Source: Bacteroidetes bacterium GWF2_35_48
GTDB taxonomy: Bacteria; Bacteroidota; Bacteroidia; Bacteroidales; GWF2-35-48
DNA length: 35,746 nucleotides
Assembly: GCA_001769125.1 (NCBI GenBank)
Contig: MEOG01000065.1
Span: 1 to 35,746 of the forward strand
Direction: 5' to 3'
This document shows positions 8,544 to 15,761 of this stretch, piece by piece. The notes beneath the pieces were generated by a model. The model saw nothing but the letters and a program-made list of their open reading frames with translations. It ran no database searches and had not been told where the DNA came from. The translations under genes were made by a program, and so were the position numbers. The number at the start of each line of letters is the position of its first letter. Position 1 is the stretch's first letter.

Positions 8544-10904
8544 TTATTGAACAACAATTCTTTTTGCAATAATCTGATTGCCAAGTCTTATTTTTACAAA
8601 ATAAATACCAGAATTTTGCATCATAGATTTTGTTATTTCAAAGCTGTTATTTCCGCTTTCTTTTACACCATCAAAAATATTACAGATTTTGCGTCCCAGA
8701 AGATCGTAAATATCTACAGAAACATTTTCTTTTTGAAGCGTATTAAATGAAAGTACAGAGCTTTCATTCATCGGATTTGGATAAAATGAAAAATCTAAAT
8801 TTTCTTCTTTTTCAATTTCCGTAAAATCGGTGGAAACGTCTCCAACAGAAAGGTTATCAATATATATGTTATTTCCGCCTTTGCTGTAAAAAGTGAATTT
8901 TAATCTTACATTCGCACTGTTTGCTGTTACACCAACAAACGCTAATAACTCTTCTCTCCATTGGCTAATATTATTAGGTACAAAGCTGTTTGAATCAAGC
9001 CCTGCTGTTACCATTTGGGTTGCATTATAAGATTTTTTTATGTTCCATGTGCTACCGCAGTTTGTAGAATAATAAACATAAAGTTTATCATAAATAGTGT
9101 CAGCAGTATTTGTACCATAAAGCATTTCAGCAAGAGCATTGCTAGGGACTTTTTTTGCAGCATACGACATTCTGTATTTTATGCGCAATGGTGTTAGTGG
9201 AGACATTGAGCCAAAATTATAAACAGGTGTAATAATTTCGTCAACACTACCTGCCGTATTTTCATAGAAGTTAGCAACGCGTAAACTTTTTGTGCCTGCA
9301 TAAGAGGCAGAATCAGTTAATGTCCATGTGTTTTTCCCATCCTGATTATAAATTATCCAACCATTCGTATTTGGAACACTGATTGTTTCAAATCCTTCAA
9401 GATTGTTCCCAGTTATAGGGTTAGAAGGATCAACTACTGTAATTAAATTATGACGCGTAATAGAATCGCTTCCCTGCGCATTTGTTACTTTTAATGTAGC
9501 AGAATAAACTCCGGGATTGTCGTAAGTAATAACAGGCGTAGTATCCATAGAAGTAGCAGGATTACCACCGGGGAATGACCATTCCCATAAATCGGGAGTA
9601 GCATTGTATGAATACTCTGTAAAAGTTATAGATGAACCTGTACAAACCATTTTTGTATTAGGATTAAAATCAGGATGCGGAATTCCAACAGGATGATACG
9701 ATGTGTCGAAAACACCTGATGCAATTAAGTTTTCTAATGACCATAATTCGCGACGATCTCCCATCATGGTTGCATTTATTCTGGCAAGCTGACCTGTAGT
9801 AAAAATATTTGTGCAATAACCAAATTGGTAATCCATATAATTTTCAACCATGTCCACTTCATCACCATAACCTGACACATTATTGGAACAGGTATTTCTG
9901 CTACCCGGAACAATACAGGAAAGAGATGTATTCTGATTGGCTGTAATAACAGGAGGCGTGTCTGCAACTTCATCATTATTTAAAGAAACAAACATACATA
10001 GTCCTGAACCCGATGTAGAACAGCCATCTGCTCCCATACAAGGAATTGTTCCCAAAGATAATTTCAAATTCTGGAATGGATGGTATAGATTATAATAATG
10101 ACCTAATTCATGGGTAAAAGTACGATTCAGCGCATTAATTCCTTGTCCCATCATATTTGTTGCAGTTCCAATACCCCCAATTCCATCATGACGAATAAGA
10201 ACTCCATCGGCTAAAGTATCGCCACCTGTAAATAAAGGAGTCAACGGATTTGATGGAGGGAACACAGACATGCCTCCGATTGCAGCTCCATCAGGAAGAT
10301 TGATTCCTTCAGGATAAATAAAAGAAACCGAATATACATTAAGATATTTTTTTGGATCCCATGCATAAGTGCTGCAAATGTCGTAGTAAGCATAATTTGT
10401 ACGCTCATCATAATGCCTAACAATGCCATCTGTAATATTGCCATTGGGGTCAATTTTTGCAAGACGGTATTCAATTTTACAATCAGCTCTTCTTGATGTG
10501 AATGTAGGCCATGAATACTGAGCAGTAGTATCACTATTCAGTTTGTTGTAATCTATGTTTAAACGTTCAATAGCATCGTGAATTTGTTCTGCGCTGATAT
10601 TTTCAATTCCAAAATTATGAATAATGTGAAAAACAACGGGAATAATTTTACGACCATTCTGCGTCGTGTCGGTAAGCGTCCCTTTTGGAGATTCTGTAAT
10701 ATCATTAATAATGTTTCGAAGGTTTTCTTCGTACATTACATATTTCCCCAAAACTTCAGGGTTTTCCATTACTTTTTTCTCTAAAAGTAAATGATCTGCT
10801 ATGGAAAAATTCTGAAAACGGGGTGGCAGCAACTGGGCAAATGAATAGCTAATACTAAAAGCTAAAAAAGCCAAGACAAACAAATAACGGGTAAATTTGC
10901 TCAT
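8544..10904 (-). CDS. Secreted M43-type metalloprotease with PKD domain and type IX sorting domain
   Basis: The 786-residue product begins with a signal peptide (to about SYSFAQ, residue 24). The catalytic zinc motif HELGHYYNLYH gives His265, Glu266, His269 and His275. The Met-turn segment VENYMDYQFGYC follows about 100 residues later, as in pappalysin/cytophagalysin-type M43 enzymes. The usual glycine of HExxHxxGxxH is Asn272 here, a change I believe also occurs in other Bacteroidetes homologues. A PKD-like domain (WEWSFPGGNP, YDNPGVYSATLKVTN) follows at roughly 410-490, then a jelly-roll-like region. A Por sorting domain (FSFYPNPMNESS to KRIVVQ) ends the protein. Export by the type IX system is inferred. 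It probably degrades extracellular protein. Confidence 0.9.
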   Translation of the reverse strand: MSKFTRYLFVLAFLAFSISYSFAQLLPPRFQNFSIADHLLLEKKVMENPEVLGKYVMYEENLRNIINDITESPKGTLTDTTQNGRKIIPVVFHIIHNFGIENISAEQIHDAIERLNIDYNKLNSDTTAQYSWPTFTSRRADCKIEYRLAKIDPNGNITDGIVRHYDERTNYAYYDICSTYAWDPKKYLNVYSVSFIYPEGINLPDGAAIGGMSVFPPSNPLTPLFTGGDTLADGVLIRHDGIGGIGTATNMMGQGINALNRTFTHELGHYYNLYHPFQNLKLSLGTIPCMGADGCSTSGSGLCMFVSLNNDEVADTPPVITANQNTSLSCIVPGSRNTCSNNVSGYGDEVDMVENYMDYQFGYCTNIFTTGQLARINATMMGDRRELWSLENLIASGVFDTSYHPVGIPHPDFNPNTKMVCTGSSITFTEYSYNATPDLWEWSFPGGNPATSMDTTPVITYDNPGVYSATLKVTNAQGSDSITRHNLITVVDPSNPITGNNLEGFETISVPNTNGWIIYNQDGKNTWTLTDSASYAGTKSLRVANFYENTAGSVDEIITPVYNFGSMSPLTPLRIKYRMSYAAKKVPSNALAEMLYGTNTADTIYDKLYVYYSTNCGSTWNIKKSYNATQMVTAGLDSNSFVPNNISQWREELLAFVGVTANSANVRLKFTFYSKGGNNIYIDNLSVGDVSTDFTEIEKEENLDFSFYPNPMNESSVLSFNTLQKENVSVDIYDLLGRKICNIFDGVKESGNNSFEITKSMMQNSGIYFVKIRLGNQIIAKRIVVQ

Positions 10905-11012
10905 AATTTGAATTTTTTAATGATTTATTAGAATTAATTTCTTACAATAATAAAGAAAAGTTTTTAAATGACAAAAAATATTCGATGAAAAGGAAATTTG
11001 AATGGTTAAAAG

Positions 11013-11346
11013 ATGAATACGAGTGTATTTTTATCGCATTGGCACGCAGACCAGAATCTGGAGGATAACGGTCTTATCATGCCACAGGCAAAATTTTCTA
11101 CAAAAATACACGACAAACATACCATGTATGCAGGGGCAGATTACAAATACCAGATGTTAAAAAAAACATCAACTTTGGAATGCAGGAATATCATTTATCG
11201 TAAAAGAAAAATACGAAATTTATTTTAATGCAAACAACCTACTCGCGCAAAATAATGTTTCTATCAACGGTACAATACGAACGGATATTAAGTTTTTTAA
11301 TTTATGCACTGTCAATATGAAATTCCTTAATGACGAAAAATTATAA
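11013..11346 (+). pseudogene. Frameshifted remnant, possibly the C-terminus of an outer-membrane beta-barrel protein
   Basis: Two overlapping frames read as one protein if one A is removed from the eight-A run at about 11159-11166. Frame one gives ...DNGLIMPQAKFSTKI...HTMYAGADYKYQMLKK. The next frame continues HQLWNAGISFIVKEKYEIYF, then ANNLLAQNNVSINGTI and ends ...VNMKFLNDEKL. The alternating polar/hydrophobic pattern, the NANNLL-type phrase and an aromatic near-terminal VNMKF recall barrel strands of outer-membrane proteins. An in-frame stop just upstream (11007-11009) and the lack of a signal peptide show that the front of the gene is missing. The frameshift could be real decay or a homopolymer error. 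The family assignment is an inference from pattern only. Confidence 0.45.
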
Positions 11347-11368
11347 TATTTTGATTTTTCGTCATTAA
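11327..11368. terminator. 14-bp perfect inverted repeat, likely terminator of the remnant gene
   Basis: TTAATGACGAAAAA (11327-11340) is repeated exactly inverted at 11355-11368, with a 14-base AT loop. The left arm lies inside the last codons of the remnant frame and the stop codon is in the loop. A stem this long with A/T flanks suggests a bidirectional terminator. Confidence 0.65.
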
Positions 11369-11424
11369 TTTAATCAAATATAGATTAGACTTTTCTGAAA
11401 TGTATTTGTTATTAATATGCACTG

Positions 11425-11560
11425 ACCTGCCACACGCAGCTTGCCTGCCTTAGTAGGGCTGGTTAACCGATTTGCACAGATATTAATCGCTTAATTATAG
11501 TCGAAAAAATCTGTGTAAATTCGTGATATCCGTGGCAAAAGGTTTTCGTAGAGATTTCAA
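11425..11560. repeat. CCTGCC-type palindromic stretch and GCCAC..ATxTCACxAATT-type dispersed repeat
   Basis: The first part (about 11425-11462) carries CCTGCC/GCCTGCC pieces like those at 3136-3190 and 20510. The second part, read on the minus strand, gives GCCACGGATATCACGAATTT then ACACAGATT, which aligns with GCCACTAATTTCACAAATTAG and CACAGATT inside the 3047-3228 element. Both copies look like degenerate members of one dispersed family. Confidence 0.5.
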
Positions 11561-11615
11561 TTTTGGCAATATGTTATAAAAAACAGATATCAACGTATAA
11601 TAACCATGAAATTAA

Positions 11616-11646
11616 TTTTCCATGTTTTATAAATTCATTACGTTTG
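11616..11646 (+). promoter_or_regulatory. Candidate Bacteroidetes promoter for udk
   Basis: TACGTTTG at 11639-11646 fits the -7 consensus TAnnTTTG exactly. TTTT at 11616-11619, 19 bases upstream, is a three-of-four match to the -33 TTTG. Transcription would start near 11653, about 20 bases before the udk start codon. Confidence 0.5.
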
Positions 11647-11674
11647 TAGAACATTTCTTTAAAAATTCAATCAT

Positions 11675-12295
11675 ATGCTCGTAGTAGGAATAGCTGGTGG
11701 TACAGGCTCCGGCAAAACAACCGTTGTTAAAAAAATAATTGAAAATCTTCCGAAAGACGAAGTTGCAGTTCTATATCAGGATTCGTATTACAAAGATATG
11801 AGTCATTTGCCTATGGAAGAAAGACTGGAGCTTAATTTTGACCACCCGGATTCATTAGAATTTGATTTAATGGTAAAACATATAAAAGAATTAAAGAAAG
11901 GAAAAACCATAGATCAACCAATTTATTCCTACCTAACCTGTACACGTTCTCCGGAGACGATTCCGGTTGCGCCGAAACATGTGGTTATAGTGGAAGGCAT
12001 TTTAATTTTATCGGATAAGGATTTACGCAAGCAACTTGATTTGAAAATTTTTGTAGATGCAGATGCAGACGACCGCTTATCGCGTGTTATAACCAGAGAT
12101 ATTGTAGAGCGCGGGCGTTCGGTAAATAAAGTGCTCGATCGCTATGATAAGACAGTTAAGCCCATGCACCTGCAATTTATTGAGCCTACAAAACGCTATG
12201 CCGATATTATAGTTCCGCAGGGTGGAAATAATCTTGTTGCGATTGATATTTTAACACATTTTATTGAGAAAAATTTACAGAAAAAAAATAATTAA
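11675..12295 (+). CDS. udk: Uridine kinase
   Basis: This 206-residue enzyme phosphorylates uridine and cytidine to the monophosphates in pyrimidine salvage. The P-loop GGTGSGKTT is at residues 8-16. YQDSYYKDMSHLP and NFDHPDSLEFDL are the nucleoside-binding segments typical of Udk. DQPIYSY, VVIVEGIL and the lid-region RDIVERGRS follow in the normal order. The length is standard. It begins about 20 bases after a likely promoter and is followed 12 bases later by an exonuclease gene on the same strand, so the two probably form a small operon. Confidence 0.95.
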   Translation: MLVVGIAGGTGSGKTTVVKKIIENLPKDEVAVLYQDSYYKDMSHLPMEERLELNFDHPDSLEFDLMVKHIKELKKGKTIDQPIYSYLTCTRSPETIPVAPKHVVIVEGILILSDKDLRKQLDLKIFVDADADDRLSRVITRDIVERGRSVNKVLDRYDKTVKPMHLQFIEPTKRYADIIVPQGGNNLVAIDILTHFIEKNLQKKNN

Positions 12296-12307
12296 TACAT
12301 TGTATTT

Positions 12308-13033
12308 ATGCTCGAACAATATAAAACAGAAAACATTATTTTCTTAGATATAGAAACTGCGCCACAACATGCAGATTTTAATTCTCATTTACCCCGGATG
12401 CAGGAATTATGGATAAAAAAAGCCGATACACTGAAAATAGTTGGAGAAGGACAATCTGCTGCTGATAAAGAAATATTTTACAGAACTTCTATCTATGCCG
12501 AATTTGGTAAAATAATTTGTATTTCGGTAGGACTGATAACTGAAAAAAATAACAATAAAATTATTAGAATAAAATCATTTGCAGGCGATGATGAAAGAAA
12601 GTTATTACTCGATTTTTCTGAAATGATTAAGAAATTAATCCCCGCGACTCTTTTGTGCGCACATAATGGTAAAGAATTTGATTTTCCATATATTTCAAGA
12701 CGAATGATTATACACGGTATTCCTCTTCCCAAATTACTCGATTTATCAGGTAAAAAACCATGGGAAGTAAATCATCTTGATACAATGGAATTATGGAAAT
12801 TCGGCGATTATAAAAGTTATACTTCCCTGAATTTATTGACTGCAATATTAAATATTCCTACTCCCAAAGATGATATTGACGGAGGAGATGTAGCCTGCGT
12901 GTATTGGGAAGAAAAAGATTTGGAGCGTATCGTTACCTATTGTCAGAAAGATGTACTTGCTGTTGCGCAGATTTTTCTTAAATTAAGGGGAGAAGCACTG
13001 CTTGATGAAAATAATATTGAAATTGCGGGTTGA
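12308..13033 (+). CDS. DEDD-type 3'-5' exonuclease (PolB-exonuclease-like)
   Basis: This 241-residue protein has the three exonuclease motifs of the DnaQ/PolB superfamily. Motif I is IFLDIETAP with Asp14 and Glu16. Motif II is CAHNGKEFDFPYISRR with Asp125. Motif III is YCQKDVLAV with Asp215. No polymerase domain is attached, so it is a free-standing nuclease of the type found across Bacteroidetes. Its biological role (DNA repair or RNA processing) is not known from sequence. It sits 12 bp behind udk and is probably co-transcribed with it; I see no functional link beyond that. Confidence 0.85.
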   Translation: MLEQYKTENIIFLDIETAPQHADFNSHLPRMQELWIKKADTLKIVGEGQSAADKEIFYRTSIYAEFGKIICISVGLITEKNNNKIIRIKSFAGDDERKLLLDFSEMIKKLIPATLLCAHNGKEFDFPYISRRMIIHGIPLPKLLDLSGKKPWEVNHLDTMELWKFGDYKSYTSLNLLTAILNIPTPKDDIDGGDVACVYWEEKDLERIVTYCQKDVLAVAQIFLKLRGEALLDENNIEIAG

Positions 13034-13344
13034 GGTTGTTTAGTCTGTAAATGTTAAAATTTTGTCGAAAGGGTCTTTATGATGTAGTGGGAGCTTTGAT
13101 AAATGCTTTAGACAATGTTCATTAAGAGGTAAAGAAATAATTTTTGTAATTCTCTTTTAGATGATAAATAAATGAATTTATACTCAAATTGCTTAAATCC
13201 TTTACCTTTAAGTTGCAGGTTACAAGTTGCAAGTTGTAACCTGCAACATGCAACATGCAACAAAAGTGAAAAAGTTAAAATATCATACGTTTACAGTATA
13301 CAAAATTTTATTGCGATTACTTTATCTTATACTTACCGTAAATT
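13034..13344. other. Convergent intergenic region with GTTGCAGG inverted repeat
   Basis: These 311 bases separate the 3' ends of the exonuclease gene and uvrB. The only clear structure is the inverted repeat at 13212-13247. A copy of the same word family occurs at 33526-33627. No gene is supported. Confidence 0.7.
13212..13247. repeat. 14-bp perfect inverted repeat of the GTTGCAGGTT family
   Basis: GTTGCAGGTTACAA (13212-13225) and its exact reverse complement (13234-13247) are separated by eight bases, GTTGCAAG. Further short copies (ACATGCAACATGCAACA) follow at once. Lying between two convergent genes it may stop transcription from both sides, although it lacks a proper T-run. Confidence 0.8.
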
Positions 13345-15372
13345 CTACTTCTCCTGAAATTTTTCTTTCAATAAATTCTGCAATTTATATAACTCGTCCC
13401 GATACTGCGCTGCAGAAACAAAGTCGAGTTCTTTTGCTGCTTTTTCCATGGTCTTTTTTGTTTTATCAATTGTTTTCATCAGGGCATCTTTCGACATGTA
13501 TTGAAGAACCGGATCAGCAGCAATATCAATCGTTTCGGGTTCAACATAGTACCCTGCTTTTCTTCTTTCCGAATCAGAAGTTTTTCCGATAAGTGGTCTT
13601 GTTGCTTTTATAATCTGCTGTGGTGTAATATTATTTTTCTGATTGTATAATAATTGTTTTTCCCTTCTGCGATTTGTCTCATCAATCGTACGCTGCATGG
13701 AACCCGTAATTTTATCAGCATACATAATAACCATACCGTTAATATTGCGCGCCGCTCTTCCTGCTGTTTGCGTGAGTGATCGCTCCGAACGTAAAAATCC
13801 TTCTTTGTCTGCATCAAGAATCGCTACTAATGAAACTTCCGGTAAATCCAATCCTTCGCGTAAAAGATTAATCCCAACAAGCACATCGTATTTTCCGGTT
13901 CTCAGATGATCCATTATTTCCACCCTTTCGAGTGTATCTACATCTGAATGGATATAATTGCAGCGGATTCCCATTTTCAAAAGATATTTAGTGAGTTCTT
14001 CCGCCATGCGCTTTGTGAGTGTCGTTACCAAAACCCGCTCCTTACTTTCAATGCGCTTATGAATTTCTGTAATAAGATTATCAACCTGATTAAGGCTAGG
14101 ACGCACGTCTATTACTGGATCAAGCAGTCCTGTAGGACGAATTACCTGCTCCACGATTACACCTTCTGATTTCTGTAATTCATAATCCGCCGGAGTTGCG
14201 CTCACAAACACGGTTTGTCCTGTCAATTCCTCAAATTCATTAAACCGCAACGGACGATTATCCATTGCTGCAGGAAGCCTGAAGCCATACTCCACAAGTG
14301 TTTCCTTGCGCGAACGATCTCCTCCAAACATAGCATGAACCTGTGGTAATGTAACGTGGCTTTCGTCAATAATTGTAATAAAATCTTTCGGAAAATAATC
14401 AAGCAAACAAAAAGGCCGCATCCCTGCTTTTCTTCCATCAAAATAGCGGGAATAATTTTCTATACCCGAGCAATGACCCAGCTCCCGAATCATCTCCAAA
14501 TCAAAATTTACTTTATCATGCAGACGCTTTGCTTCAAGCTCTTTTCCTGAATTTTTGTAAAAATCAACCTGCGCCATCATATCATCCTGTATAGCATTTA
14601 AGGCTTGTTGCATACGATTTTTTGTTGTCATAAAAATACTTGCAGGATAAATGATGACATTATCCAACTCCCCAAGAGTAGCATTGTTAACAGGATTCAA
14701 CGAACGTATGGATTCAATCTCATCATCCCAGAAAATTACCCGGAGCGCAACATCTCCATAAGCAAGAAAAATATCTACCGTATCGCCTTTTACCCGAAAA
14801 GTACCACGACTAAAATCAACTTCGTTTCTCGAATAAAGACTGTCAACCAACAAACGTAAAAACTTATTACGGTTTAACTTCTGCCCCCGCTCCAGTTTTA
14901 TTATATTATTATAAAAATCATCGGGATTGCCAATTCCATACAAGCAGGAAACAGATGAAACAACCAGCACATCTTTTCTTCCTGACAATAAAGAAGAGGT
15001 AGTGCTGAGGCGGAGTTTCTCTATTTCATCATTAATAGAAAGATCTTTTTCAATGTATGTATCGGAAGATGGCAGATAAGCTTCGGGCTGATAATAATCG
15101 TAATAGGAAACAAAATATTCCACTTTGTTCTCAGGAAAAAACTGTTTGAATTCGCTGTAAAGCTGCGCTGCAAGTGTCTTATTGTGACTCAACACTAAAA
15201 CAGGACGTTGCATTAATTCCACAACATTGGCTATGGTAAATGTTTTTCCGGATCCTGTTACGCCAAGCAGCACCTGATATTTTTCTCCATTAACAATCCC
15301 TTCGACTAATTGTCTTATGGCTTCCGGCTGATCCCCTGTCGGCTTATATTCTGAAACAAGCTTAAAATTCAT
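13345..15372 (-). CDS. uvrB: UvrB, excinuclease ABC subunit B
   Basis: UvrB is the damage-verifying helicase-like subunit of bacterial nucleotide excision repair, loaded by UvrA and then bound by UvrC. The 675-residue protein shows Walker A GVTGSGKT at residues 37-44 and the damage-probing beta-hairpin segment YYDYYQPEAYLP near residues 92-103. IIDESH is the Walker B box. VGINLLREGLDLPEV and QTAGRAARN are the late helicase motifs. The UVR domain that contacts UvrC is at the end (AAKELDFVSAAQYRDELYKL). The length matches the family and it stands alone here. Its 5' flank holds a 23-bp match to the MITE-like element at 20171. Confidence 0.97.
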   Translation of the reverse strand: MNFKLVSEYKPTGDQPEAIRQLVEGIVNGEKYQVLLGVTGSGKTFTIANVVELMQRPVLVLSHNKTLAAQLYSEFKQFFPENKVEYFVSYYDYYQPEAYLPSSDTYIEKDLSINDEIEKLRLSTTSSLLSGRKDVLVVSSVSCLYGIGNPDDFYNNIIKLERGQKLNRNKFLRLLVDSLYSRNEVDFSRGTFRVKGDTVDIFLAYGDVALRVIFWDDEIESIRSLNPVNNATLGELDNVIIYPASIFMTTKNRMQQALNAIQDDMMAQVDFYKNSGKELEAKRLHDKVNFDLEMIRELGHCSGIENYSRYFDGRKAGMRPFCLLDYFPKDFITIIDESHVTLPQVHAMFGGDRSRKETLVEYGFRLPAAMDNRPLRFNEFEELTGQTVFVSATPADYELQKSEGVIVEQVIRPTGLLDPVIDVRPSLNQVDNLITEIHKRIESKERVLVTTLTKRMAEELTKYLLKMGIRCNYIHSDVDTLERVEIMDHLRTGKYDVLVGINLLREGLDLPEVSLVAILDADKEGFLRSERSLTQTAGRAARNINGMVIMYADKITGSMQRTIDETNRRREKQLLYNQKNNITPQQIIKATRPLIGKTSDSERRKAGYYVEPETIDIAADPVLQYMSKDALMKTIDKTKKTMEKAAKELDFVSAAQYRDELYKLQNLLKEKFQEK

Positions 15373-15740
15373 TTATAAAAATGGCATAAATATTATATGA
15401 AATTTTGTCATAAAATTTGCATATATGCACCCAATTTATCAATTGCAGTACGTAGAAACAAATTTTCTCCAAAAACGATTGTAATATATAAAAAAAAATA
15501 AAAGTAATAAAATAAATAGAGGTTGATGCTCGCCTCTTTTAATAGCTGCATAATAAATTGTAATTTGAGAGCAATGGGTTTTTAAAACACTATTTAAGTT
15601 TGGCTCTTTTATTGCTTGCTTGGCAAGATTTTTTAAATTTGTAACAAAAGCGCAAGCAAATAATGATTTGATGGTAAAATAATCCTTCTGAAAAACAAAA
15701 AATATATTTTTTTGTTTACGTACCGTTAAAAATTCTAATT
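15373..15740. other. Divergent intergenic region between uvrB and the restriction-methyltransferase gene
   Basis: No gene is seen in these 368 bases. Near uvrB is a 23-base match to the MITE-like element (15402-15424). Around 15609-15665 there is an imperfect inverted repeat (ATTGCTTGC against GCAAGCAAAT). The right end holds the promoter of the methyltransferase gene. Confidence 0.65.
15402..15424 (-). repeat. 23-bp fragment identical to the inner stem of the MITE-like element
   Basis: Read on the minus strand this is ATATGCAAATTTTATGACAA followed by AAT. It is identical over 23 bases to the right inner-stem arm of element copy 1 (20368-20390). No terminal repeat lies next to it, so it is either a decayed relic or a shared sequence signal. 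Confidence 0.55.
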
Positions 15741-15743
15741 TTG
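15711..15743 (+). promoter_or_regulatory. Bacteroidetes-type promoter of the restriction-methyltransferase gene
   Basis: TTTG at 15711-15714, a 21-base spacer and TAATTTTG at 15736-15743 match the TTTG-N19..21-TAnnTTTG consensus exactly. Transcription is expected near 15750. The upstream TTG codon at 15741 lies inside the -7 element, which settles the translation start at ATG 15762. Confidence 0.75.
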
Positions 15744-15761
15744 AGACTAAATTATAATAAT

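Larger units (their letters stand above)
10905..11674. other. Intergenic region with a gene remnant and dispersed repeats
   Basis: This 770-base gap between divergent genes holds a frameshifted coding remnant (11013-11346), a 14-bp inverted repeat (11327-11368), a CCTGCC-rich stretch (about 11425-11462), a repeat resembling the core of the 3047 element (about 11463-11560) and the udk promoter region. The first ~100 bases would carry the promoter of the M43 protease gene; no clear TAnnTTTG is seen there. Confidence 0.7.

Noticed and set aside
11156-11170. Programmed frameshifting in the barrel-like remnant
   Set aside because: Joining the frames needs a +1 shift (or one fewer A), not the common -1 slip, and the gene lacks its N-terminus, so decay or a homopolymer error is simpler.
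15741-15761. Longer N-terminus of the methyltransferase from TTG 15741
   Set aside because: The TTG lies inside the -7 promoter element and the extra seven residues show no family features.
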